From Streptomyces nymphaeiformis (GTDB taxonomy: Bacteria > Actinomycetota > Actinomycetes > Streptomycetales > Streptomycetaceae), in contig NZ_JACHJY010000002.1 of NCBI RefSeq assembly GCF_014203895.1, positions 1-64,000 of the forward strand: a stretch of 64,000 nt of DNA. Reading direction: 5' to 3'. Under the pieces are notes generated by a model. That model made no database searches. It was not told the DNA's origin and worked only from the letters and a program-made list of their open reading frames with translations. Numbering within the stretch: the first letter of the stretch is position 1; each line of letters opens with the position of its first letter. Shown in pieces: positions 1 to 6,504 of this stretch. Both the position numbers and the translations under genes were made by a program.

Positions 1-924
1 GGCAGTGTGACCACCGCGGAGCTGACCGACGCCACCCCGGCGGTGCTGGCCTCGCACGCCACCGACCGTTCCTGCCAGGGCCCGGCCGACATGGCCAAGT
101 GCCCCACCGACACCCTCGCGGCCGGCGGTCCGGGCTCCATCGCGGAGCAGTCGGTCAACCACCGGGTCGACGTGCTGTTCGGCGGTGGCGGGAAGCGTTT
201 CGACCAGAAGGTCACCGACGGCGCCTACAAGGGTCTGACCGTCACCGAGCAGGCGCGGAAGCTGGGCTACCAGGTCGTCACCGACAACGCGGGTCTGCGG
301 GGGGTGAGGCCCGGGGCGCCGGTGCTGGGTCTGTTCGCGCCGGGCAACGTGCCGGTGGAGTGGACCGGCAGGCCCGCCGCGGTCGGCGGCACCGACCCGC
401 AGCGTTGTGTCACCTCCAACCCGAACCGTCCGGCGGGCACCCCGAGCCTGGCCGACTCCGCCGCGAAGGCGATCGAGCTGCTGGAGGCCAAGCAGCAGCG
501 CAGGCACTCCGAGCAGGGCTTCTTCCTGCAGATCGAGGGTGCCTCGATCGACAAGCAGGACCATGCCGCCGACCCGTGTGGTCAGATCGGTGAGACGGCC
601 GCGTTCGACCGGGCGGTCAAGCTGGCCCGTGACTACGCGGCCAAGCATCCCGACACGCTGGTCGTGACGACCGCGGACCATGGTCACACCAGCCAGATCG
701 TGCCGCTGGAGGCCACCCCGCCGGGTCTGTCCTCGACTCTGGTCACCGACGAGGGCCAGCAGTTGAAGGTCAACTACTCGACCAACACCCCGGGTCAGTC
801 CCAGGAGCACACCGGCACCCAGGTCCGCATCGCCGCGCAGGGCCCCAAGGCCTACCGGGTCCTGGGCGTCACCAACCAGACCGACCTGTTCACCACCATC
901 AGCGAGGCACTCCGCCTGCGCTGA
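1..924 (+). CDS. phoA: alkaline phosphatase, PhoA type (5' end outside window)
   Basis: Secreted zinc/magnesium phosphomonoesterase that releases inorganic phosphate from organic esters. About 307 C-terminal residues are present, and the reading frame is open to base 1, so the GTG at position 7 is internal. The metal-ligand segments of the E. coli PhoA family are visible in order: EGASIDKQDHAADP (Asp and His), VTTADHGHTSQIV (Asp-His) and SQEHTGTQVRIAA (last His ligand). The C-terminus (TDLFTTISEALRLR) matches the family end, so the gene is intact at its 3' side. The nucleophilic serine and signal peptide lie upstream. It converges on an MFS gene whose coding sequence overlaps its last 73 bases. 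Confidence 0.9.
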   Translation, partial: GSVTTAELTDATPAVLASHATDRSCQGPADMAKCPTDTLAAGGPGSIAEQSVNHRVDVLFGGGGKRFDQKVTDGAYKGLTVTEQARKLGYQVVTDNAGLRGVRPGAPVLGLFAPGNVPVEWTGRPAAVGGTDPQRCVTSNPNRPAGTPSLADSAAKAIELLEAKQQRRHSEQGFFLQIEGASIDKQDHAADPCGQIGETAAFDRAVKLARDYAAKHPDTLVVTTADHGHTSQIVPLEATPPGLSSTLVTDEGQQLKVNYSTNTPGQSQEHTGTQVRIAAQGPKAYRVLGVTNQTDLFTTISEALRLR

Positions 925-2123
925 ACGAACTGATCCCGGAAGGGAGAGGGGGGAGTCCGGTCACCGGACTCCCCCCTCTTCGTGGGAGTGACACGGCGGG
1001 CCAGGTCGGGCAGGACGGTGGCCAGGCCGAGGAGGGCCATGGCCGCGCCGAGCCAGAGCGGGGCGCGCAGGCCCCAGGCGTCGATCACGACGGCGCCGAG
1101 GGAGGAGCCGAGGATGACGCCGAGGGTGATGAAGGAGGAGTGGACGGTGTTGACCAGCGGGCCGGCGTTGCCGGTGCGCTGGACGCGGGTCGCCATCGCC
1201 GGGTTCATGGTGACGCCGACGAGGCCGATGCCCGTCATGCAGACGACGGCCGCCGCGGGCACGTCGGCGAGGAGGGCGAAGCCGGCCAGGAACACGGTGT
1301 TGAGGACCAGGCCGAGGGCGAGCACCGGGACGGTGTGGCGGTCGGCGAAGCGGCCGACGACCGTGTTGCCGACGACCGTTGCGGCACCGTAGGCGATCAG
1401 GAGGAGGGGGACGGTCCCGGTGGCGAAGCCGGTGAGGCCGGTGAGGATCGGGTTGAAGTAGCTGAAGGCCGAGAACGTGGCGCCGATGAGGAGCGTACTG
1501 GTGGACAGCACCAGCCACAGCCGGGGCTTCCTGAAGACGCCGACCTCCTGACGGAATCCGCCACCGCCTTCGACGCGCTGGACACGGGGCGCGCCGAACA
1601 GGGTCGCCACCGCGGCGATCACGGTGATTCCGGTGATCGTCCAGAACGCGGCGCGCCGGCCGAACCGTTCGCCGACCAGGGTGGAGAGGGGCAGGCCGAG
1701 CAGGGTGCCGAGCATCAGGCCGTTCATCGCGACCGAGATCGCCCGGCCGCGGACCTCGGGGCGCGTGATCTGCGCGCACAGCGAGATGCCCACGCCGAAG
1801 AAGGCCTGGGAGGCGATACCGGTGACGATCCGCGCGACCAGCATCGTGGCGTAGCCGGTCGCGGTGGCGGCGAGGACGTTGCCCGCCAGGAAGATGGCGA
1901 ACAGCACCATCAGCGCCGTGCGCGGGGGACGTTTCATGAGCGCCACGGTGAGGAACGGCCCGCCGGCCGCCATGGCCACCGCGAACGCGGTGATGAGGTA
2001 CCCGATCTGGGGGACGGTGGCGTTCAGGCCGTCGGCCATCTGCGGCATCAGCCCGGCGACCACGAACTCGCTGGTCACCATGGCGAAGATGCCTAACGCC
2101 AGTACGTATACGGCACGGGGCAC
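852..2123 (-). CDS. MFS efflux protein, DHA1/Cmx-like
   Basis: Predicted 12-helix proton-driven drug exporter of 423 residues. The N-terminus has the helix-1 pattern of DHA1 exporters (FAMVTSEFVVAGLMPQMADGL) and a later ARIVTGIASQAFFGVGISL stretch resembles chloramphenicol exporters of the Cmx/CmrA type; the substrate cannot be read from sequence. Family members usually run about 390-400 residues. The last 40 or so here are polar and Arg/Ser-rich and are encoded across the phoA terminator and 3' end. Codon 10 is TTA (2094-2096), the rare bldA-dependent leucine codon, so translation is probably late and development-linked. A TetR gene sits upstream on the same strand. Confidence 0.85.
   Translation of the reverse strand: MPRAVYVLALGIFAMVTSEFVVAGLMPQMADGLNATVPQIGYLITAFAVAMAAGGPFLTVALMKRPPRTALMVLFAIFLAGNVLAATATGYATMLVARIVTGIASQAFFGVGISLCAQITRPEVRGRAISVAMNGLMLGTLLGLPLSTLVGERFGRRAAFWTITGITVIAAVATLFGAPRVQRVEGGGGFRQEVGVFRKPRLWLVLSTSTLLIGATFSAFSYFNPILTGLTGFATGTVPLLLIAYGAATVVGNTVVGRFADRHTVPVLALGLVLNTVFLAGFALLADVPAAAVVCMTGIGLVGVTMNPAMATRVQRTGNAGPLVNTVHSSFITLGVILGSSLGAVVIDAWGLRAPLWLGAAMALLGLATVLPDLARRVTPTKRGESGDRTPPSPFRDQFVQRRRSASLMVVNRSVWLVTPRTR
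945..979. terminator. perfect 16-bp hairpin after phoA
   Basis: A 16-bp perfect stem (945-960 pairing with 964-979) with a TCA loop follows the phosphatase stop by 20 bases. It would end phoA transcription. It also lies inside the 3' coding part of the opposing MFS gene. Confidence 0.75.
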
Positions 2124-2145
2124 GGTTCGGTCTCCCTGGGTTATG

Positions 2146-2158
2146 GAACGGTCAGTTC
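2146..2158. promoter_or_regulatory. possible TetR operator upstream of MFS gene
   Basis: GAACGGTCAGTTC has GAAC/GTTC arms around a 5-base centre and lies 23 bases upstream of the MFS start, in the 81-base gap behind the TetR gene. It shares AACGGT with a second imperfect palindrome in front of the TetR gene. Binding is inferred from position only. Confidence 0.35.
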
Positions 2159-2204
2159 AAAACGTGCGTACGGGTAAGCCCCCCGTGGGGGGCGGGTAGG
2201 ACGG

Positions 2205-2801
2205 CTAGGGGGTCAGTGCGTCGAGGGCGACTTCGGCGATCGACTCCAGCGTGGTCCGGTCGGCGCCGCCCTGGCTGGAGACGCGCATGCCGCCGATCGC
2301 CGCGTTGACGAAGCGGGCCAGCGCTTCCGCGTCCCGCCGGGAGGTGACGCTGCCGTCCCGGCGCCCCTCCTCGACCACCGCGCGCAGCACCGCGAGTCTG
2401 CGGGCCGTGTCGCGCTCCAGGAGCGCCGCCGTCCGGCTGTCGTGAGCGGCCAGCTCGACCGTGGTGTTCACCGTCAGGCAGCCCGGACTGCGACCGCCGG
2501 CCCGATGCTCCGTCTCGCCGTCGACGACCATGGCGAACAGGGCGCGGATGCGGTCGGCGGCACTCCGCCGGGAGTCCTCCAGGATGGCCAGCTGAGCGGT
2601 GGTCATGGTGTCGATGTAGTGGGCCAGCGCCCGCTCGAACAGATCGCGCTTGCTCTTGAACGTGTTGTAGATACTGCTGCGCCCCAGGCCCGTGGCCTCG
2701 CACAGGTCCTGGGTGGACGTGGCTTCGTAGCCCTTCTCCCAGAACGTGTGCATCGCCGCGTCCAGGGCCCGTTCCTCGTCGAACATCCGTGGTCGAGCCA
2801 T
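2205..2801 (-). CDS. TetR/AcrR family transcriptional regulator
   Basis: A 198-residue repressor-type protein. The N-terminal helix-turn-helix (about residues 10-55) contains the family pattern GLGRSSIYNTFKSKRDLFERAL; the C-terminal two thirds form the variable ligand-binding and dimerisation region, with a TetR_C-like segment around RIRALFAMVVDG. It lies 81 bases upstream of the MFS exporter on the same strand, so it most likely represses that exporter and itself and is released by an exported compound. The ligand is unknown. The ATG start gives the usual short tail before the first helix. Confidence 0.88.
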   Translation of the reverse strand: MARPRMFDEERALDAAMHTFWEKGYEATSTQDLCEATGLGRSSIYNTFKSKRDLFERALAHYIDTMTTAQLAILEDSRRSAADRIRALFAMVVDGETEHRAGGRSPGCLTVNTTVELAAHDSRTAALLERDTARRLAVLRAVVEEGRRDGSVTSRRDAEALARFVNAAIGGMRVSSQGGADRTTLESIAEVALDALTP

Positions 2802-2809
2802 GAGATGAG

Positions 2810-2823
2810 CCTAACCGTTTTGG
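2810..2823. promoter_or_regulatory. possible TetR autoregulatory operator
   Basis: CCTAACCGTTTTGG is an imperfect palindrome (5 of 7 base pairs symmetric) starting 9 bases upstream of the TetR start codon. Read on the minus strand it contains AACGGT, also found in the 2146-2158 palindrome. Weak evidence. Confidence 0.25.
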
Positions 2824-2856
2824 ATCGAGCGTTGTAATACGTCCAGGCGGGCGAAA

Positions 2857-2894
2857 GGGCGGCGCACGCCGACGGGTGTCGGGGTGCGCCGCCC
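2857..2894 (-). terminator. compound hairpin after ABC permease
   Basis: An 11-bp outer stem (2857-2867 with 2884-2894) encloses a 5-bp inner stem (2869-2873 with 2878-2882). It begins about 20 bases past the permease stop codon on the minus strand. Confidence 0.65.
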
Positions 2895-2915
2895 TGGGGC
2901 CGTTCCGGGGTTCGG

Positions 2916-3701
2916 TCACTTGGCTTCTCGGTCGAACACCGCCTTCGACCAGAAGTAGCCGAGGGCGGTGAGGGCGAGGCACCAGGCCAGGGCCAGCCAG
3001 CCGTTGTGGCCGATCTCGGTGCCGAGGAGCAGGCCGCGGAGGGTTTCGATGGCCGGGGTGAAGGGCTGGTACTCGGCGATCGGCTGGAACCAGCCGGGCA
3101 TCTGGTCGACCGGCACGAAGGTGCTGGAGATCAGGGGCAGGAAGGTCAGCGGCAGGGCGTTGTTGCTGGCCGCCTCCGCGTTCGGGCTGACCATGCCCAT
3201 CCCGACCGCGATCCACGTGAGCGCGAGGGCGAAGAGGACGAGGAGGCCCAGGGCCGCCAGCCACTCCACCACCGTGGCGTCCGTCGAGCGGAAGCCGATC
3301 GCGACACCGACCGCGCCGACGAGGACGACGCTGATGACGGACTGCAGGACGCTGCCGATGACGTGGCCGGTGATGACCGAGCCGCGGTGGATCGCCATGG
3401 TCCGGAAGCGGGCGATGATGCCCTCGGTCATGTCGTTGGAGACCGAGACCGCCGTGCCGACGGTGGTGGTGCCGATGGTCATGAGGAGCAGGCCGGGGAC
3501 GACGTAGGCGATGTAGTCGGAGCGGTCCCCGCCGCCCATGCCCGCGCTCATCGTGTCTCCGAAGATGTAGACGAAGAGCAGGAGCAGCATGATCGGGGTG
3601 AGGAGCAGGTTCAGCGTGAGGGAGGGGTAGCGGCGGGCGTGCAGGAGGTTGCGCCGCAGCATCGTGGTCGTGTCACGGGCGGCCAGGGACAGGGTGCTCA
3701 T
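2916..3701 (-). CDS. ABC-2 type permease (DrrB-like)
   Basis: A 261-residue membrane subunit of a daunorubicin-resistance-type exporter. Six hydrophobic segments are visible, starting at TLNLLLTPIMLLLLFVYIFG; the conserved block MTEGIIARFRTMAIHRGSV and the NALPLTFLPLISSTFVPVD segment are typical of ABC-2 permeases of the DrrB class. The start codon overlaps the stop of the ATPase gene by four bases (ATGA), indicating translational coupling. It forms the transport complex with the upstream ATPase. The exported substrate is unknown; the RHH regulator and DUF4097 protein upstream suggest a stress or envelope role rather than self-resistance to a local product (inference). Confidence 0.9.
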   Translation of the reverse strand: MSTLSLAARDTTTMLRRNLLHARRYPSLTLNLLLTPIMLLLLFVYIFGDTMSAGMGGGDRSDYIAYVVPGLLLMTIGTTTVGTAVSVSNDMTEGIIARFRTMAIHRGSVITGHVIGSVLQSVISVVLVGAVGVAIGFRSTDATVVEWLAALGLLVLFALALTWIAVGMGMVSPNAEAASNNALPLTFLPLISSTFVPVDQMPGWFQPIAEYQPFTPAIETLRGLLLGTEIGHNGWLALAWCLALTALGYFWSKAVFDREAK

Positions 3702-4693
3702 CGGGCGGACTCCTTGGACTGCGTGGGGACGGTGGCGGTGAGGGCGAAGAAGACGTCGTCCAGGTCCGGGGTGTGCAGGGTCAGTTCGTCCGCTTCGATG
3801 TCCGCGGAGTCCAACCAGTCGAGGACCGAACGCAGTTCGCGCTGAGTGCCGTTGCTGGGAAGCTGGAGGGCCAGCGCCTCGTCGTCCCTCGCGGCACCGG
3901 TGAGCGCGGTCGCGGCGGTGCGGTAGGCGTCCGGGTCGGTGAAGCGGAGGCGGATGTGCCCGCCCGGGATCATGCGCTTGAGCTCCTCGGCCGTTCCCTC
4001 CGCCGCGATCTTGCCGTTGTTGAGGACCGCGATGCGGTCGGCCAGCTGGTCGGCCTCCTCCAGGTACTGCGTGGTGAGGAAGACCGTCACGCCGTCGGCG
4101 ACGAGTTCGCGGATGATCTGCCACATGTTGTGGCGGGAGCGGGGGTCCAGGCCCGTCGTCGGCTCGTCGAGGAAGATGATCCTCGGGCTGCCGACCAGCG
4201 TCATCGCGATGTCCAGGCGGCGCTTCATGCCGCCGGAGTACGTGGAGGCCGGCTTCTTCGCGGCCTCCGCCAGGTCGAAGCGGGCGAGGAGTTCGGCGGT
4301 GACCCGGCGGCCCTCCTGCTTCGACAGGTGGTTCAGGTCCGCCATCAGGAGCATGTTCTCCTCTCCCGTGATCAGGCCGTCGACCGCGGAGAACTGGCCG
4401 GTGACGCCGATCGCGGCCCGTACCGCCTGCGGGGCGGCGGACAGGTCGTGGCCGGCGACCTGGGCCCGGCCGCCGTCCGCCGTGATCAGCGTGGAGAGGA
4501 TCTTCACGGCGGTCGTCTTGCCCGCGCCGTTCGGGCCGAGCAGGGCGAAGATCGTGCCGGCCGGGATCTGCAGGTCGATGCCGTCGAGGACCACCTTGTC
4601 GCCGTAGGACTTGCGCAGGCCGGAGGCGGAGACGGCGGCCGACGAGGGGTGGCGGTCGGGCGGAGTGATCATGGGCATGACAGAAGAAGGCAT
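3698..4693 (-). CDS. ABC transporter ATP-binding protein (DrrA-like)
   Basis: A 331-residue ATPase energising the adjacent ABC-2 permease. Walker A (GPNGAGKTT), signature (YSGGMKRRL), Walker B (IIFLDEPTTGLD) and the switch region (FLTTQYLEEADQLADRI) are all present. A C-terminal extension after the nucleotide-binding domain (HTPDLDDVFFALT) is diagnostic of the DrrA subfamily. The ATG at 4693 is preceded by GGAGGG; a second in-frame ATG at 4678 is possible. It follows the DUF4097 gene by 74 bases and overlaps the permease start by 4. Confidence 0.92.
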   Translation of the reverse strand: MPSSVMPMITPPDRHPSSAAVSASGLRKSYGDKVVLDGIDLQIPAGTIFALLGPNGAGKTTAVKILSTLITADGGRAQVAGHDLSAAPQAVRAAIGVTGQFSAVDGLITGEENMLLMADLNHLSKQEGRRVTAELLARFDLAEAAKKPASTYSGGMKRRLDIAMTLVGSPRIIFLDEPTTGLDPRSRHNMWQIIRELVADGVTVFLTTQYLEEADQLADRIAVLNNGKIAAEGTAEELKRMIPGGHIRLRFTDPDAYRTAATALTGAARDDEALALQLPSNGTQRELRSVLDWLDSADIEADELTLHTPDLDDVFFALTATVPTQSKESAR

Positions 4694-4767
4694 GGGGCCC
4701 TCCGATCGAAGGGTGTAGGGGTGAAGCCGGGGTGGGGGAGCGGGCGCCGGGTGAGGGGTGGTGGCGC

Positions 4768-5610
4768 TCAGGCCTTGGCGCGGCGGATGTCGATGTTGCC
4801 CCAGTTGCTCCTCGCGCGGATCTTGACGGTCTCCTCGCTCTCGTCCGGGGCCTCGGACGCGGAGAGCGTGTTGCGTACGTGCCCGCGGTTGGAGTTGACG
4901 TCCAGCCAGGCGGCGGTGCCCGAGCGGATGCCGATCTCGATGGAGCCGTTGGAGGTCTCCAGCTGGACCTCGCCGCGGGAGACCTCGGCGATGCGGAGGG
5001 TGCCGTTGGTGGCGGTGACGGTGGCCGACGACTCGGCGTGCGCGATGTCGATGCTGCCGTTGGCGCCGCTGACGCGCAGTTCGCCGGTCACGGTGCCGAC
5101 GGTCGTGGCGCCGTGCGAGTTCTTCAGGACGGCGAGGCCGTCGACGTGGCCGACGCGCAGGTTGCCGGAGCTGCTGGTGATCTCGGCCCTGCCCTCGACC
5201 CGCTCCACGGTGGTCTGGCCGTGCGACGCGGTCAGGTGCAGGGGGCCGGTGGTGTCGAGGCGGACGTCGCCGGCGGAGGTCTTCACCCGGACCTCGCCGA
5301 ATCGGCCCTCGCCGATCAGGCTGGATCCGGTGCCGGTCATGTCGATGCGCGATCCGGTGGGCAGTTCCACCGTCACGTCGACGGTGCCGCCGCGCCCGAG
5401 CAGATTGGCCTTGGGTGTGGTGATGGTCAGGACGCCGCCGGCGTAGGTGACCTCGGTCTGGTCGGCCGCCCGTACGTCCAGGTCCTTCTTCGGGCTCCGG
5501 GGCCGCACCTCGACGGCGGTGTCGAGGCGGTCGCTCGCGGTGAGCTGGAGGGAACCGGCGTAGACGTAGGCGGTGACCGAGATCGGTTCGGGGGTGTCGA
5601 AAGAAGGCAT
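4768..5610 (-). CDS. DUF4097 beta-helix protein
   Basis: A 280-residue protein with repeating short beta segments rich in Gly, Asn, Ser and Thr (STRATVTATNGTLRI-like units, for example ATVTATNGTLRIAEV and VQLETSNGSIEIGI), the hallmark of the DUF4097 / putative auto-transporter adhesin head repeat. There is no signal peptide or membrane segment, so it should be cytosolic, perhaps a sensor or scaffold. Its function is unknown in the family. In this window it sits between an RHH regulator (96-base gap) and an ABC exporter (74-base gap), all on one strand, so co-transcription is likely. Confidence 0.8.
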   Translation of the reverse strand: MPSFDTPEPISVTAYVYAGSLQLTASDRLDTAVEVRPRSPKKDLDVRAADQTEVTYAGGVLTITTPKANLLGRGGTVDVTVELPTGSRIDMTGTGSSLIGEGRFGEVRVKTSAGDVRLDTTGPLHLTASHGQTTVERVEGRAEITSSSGNLRVGHVDGLAVLKNSHGATTVGTVTGELRVSGANGSIDIAHAESSATVTATNGTLRIAEVSRGEVQLETSNGSIEIGIRSGTAAWLDVNSNRGHVRNTLSASEAPDESEETVKIRARSNWGNIDIRRAKA

Positions 5611-5706
5611 GGCTGTCCCGTCCTCTTGACTCTTCAGGTCGTCCCCGCAGGTGGGACGCGATGTGGGTGAGGTGGTGCGGGTGAGGTGCTGGTGGCCGGG
5701 GCGCGG

Positions 5707-6225
5707 TCAGCGCACCCAGCCCGTGATGCTCTGTCCGACGTTCTGGGACTTCTCCGGAGGGCGCGTCCGGGTGCCGCCGCCGACCGCGGCCGACACGGCC
5801 CGTACGAGCCAGGCGTTGACCGACAGGCCCTCGCGGGCCGCGGCCTCCTCGGCGCGGGTCTTGAGGTGGGCCGGCAGGCGCAGGTTGACGCGGGCGGTGC
5901 CGCCCTCGTCGCCCTCGGCGGGAGCCGGGGCCGGGAGCGGTTCGGTGGTGGCGGCCTCCGGCTCCGCGGGGGCGCCGCCGGTGGGCGGGAGCGTCACCAC
6001 GAAGTCGGGGTCGAGGCCCCGGAGCCGTACGTCGACCGAGCCGGGCGCGAGTTCGCGGGTGATCTCGTCCGTCGCGGCGGAGAGCACGTTGAGCATGGTC
6101 AGCCGGGTCGCCGACTCCAGCGGAGCGGTCAGCCGCTCGGCCAGCTCGCGCGCCTCGTCGCCGCCGGCTTCGGCGGCCACCGCGAGTTCGCGGCGGAGGG
6201 TCTCGACATACGGGGTGAGGTCCAT
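5707..6225 (-). CDS. ribbon-helix-helix regulator (HicB-antitoxin-like)
   Basis: A 172-residue protein with a helical N-terminal region (1-60), an Ala/Pro/Glu linker and a C-terminal MetJ/Arc-type RHH domain: ribbon ARVNLRLPAHLK followed by helices TRAEEAAAREGLS and NAWLVRAVSAAV. Streptomyces relatives are often named HicB-family antitoxins, but no HicA-like toxin (small dsRBD-fold protein) is adjacent, so I read it as a transcription factor. The start at 6225 is chosen over an in-frame start at 6300: no ribosome site precedes it, but a -10 like hexamer lies 6 bases upstream, consistent with a leaderless mRNA. It heads the operon with DUF4097 and ABC genes and lies beside an array of TGGYRCCA palindromes. 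Confidence 0.75.
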   Translation of the reverse strand: MDLTPYVETLRRELAVAAEAGGDEARELAERLTAPLESATRLTMLNVLSAATDEITRELAPGSVDVRLRGLDPDFVVTLPPTGGAPAEPEAATTEPLPAPAPAEGDEGGTARVNLRLPAHLKTRAEEAAAREGLSVNAWLVRAVSAAVGGGTRTRPPEKSQNVGQSITGWVR

Positions 6226-6231
6226 GGCGTC

Positions 6232-6261
6232 ATCATGGCACCACAATGGCGCCACATGCAA
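6232..6261 (-). promoter_or_regulatory. putative leaderless promoter of the RHH gene
   Basis: On the minus strand TTGCAT (6256-6261) and CATGAT (6232-6237) are separated by 18 bases, and the A of the ATG (6225) lies 7 bases past the -10. Two 8-bp operator-like palindromes (6236-6243 and 6247-6254, 11 bp apart) overlap the spacer and -10, so bound regulator would block RNA polymerase. Confidence 0.45.
6236..6254. repeat. promoter-proximal TGGYRCCA operator pair
   Basis: TGGCACCA (6236-6243) and TGGCGCCA (6247-6254), 11 bp apart, match the units of the larger upstream array at 6385-6442 and overlap the presumed RHH promoter. Confidence 0.6.
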
Positions 6262-6384
6262 GGGGTGTTTTGGTGTCGCGGGGGCGCCTTCTGGTGTCAC
6301 CTGCTCTGACCTGGGAAAACGTCATGACGCCTAGATGGGGGGTGGTGGTGTCAGACGCGTGGCGCCGCTTCCGTTCATGCGCGA

Positions 6385-6442
6385 TGGTGCCACGTGGTGC
6401 CACATGGCGCCAGGTGGTGCCATGTGGCACCAAGAGGTGGCG
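6385..6442. repeat. operator array of TGGYRCCA palindromes at 10-bp period
   Basis: Five exact TGGYRCCA octamers begin at 6385, 6395, 6405, 6415 and 6425 (TGGTGCCA, TGGTGCCA, TGGCGCCA, TGGTGCCA, TGGCACCA); a degenerate sixth (AGGTGGCG) begins at 6435. The period is exactly 10 bp, so all units face the same side of the helix. Looser copies (TGGTGTCG 6271, TGGTGTCA 6292 and 6346, TGGCGCCG 6360) link the array to the pair near the RHH start. Such arrays suit cooperative RHH dimers. Confidence 0.65.
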
Positions 6443-6446
6443 CAAA

Positions 6447-6486
6447 GGGGCGGCCGGTGGCCCCGAAGGGTCACACCGGCCGCCCC
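6447..6486 (-). terminator. hairpin after secreted hydrolase gene
   Basis: A 13-bp perfect stem (6447-6459 with 6474-6486) lies 18 bases past the stop codon of the hydrolase, and would insulate it from the RHH operon. Confidence 0.7.
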
Positions 6487-6504
6487 CGCTTCCGTCGGAT
6501 CAGC

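Noticed and set aside
5707..6225. HicAB toxin-antitoxin module
   Set aside because: No HicA-like toxin gene on either side; the neighbours are DUF4097 and an ABC exporter.
6236..6442. CRISPR array
   Set aside because: Repeats are 8-bp palindromes at 10-bp spacing with no unique spacers and no cas genes.
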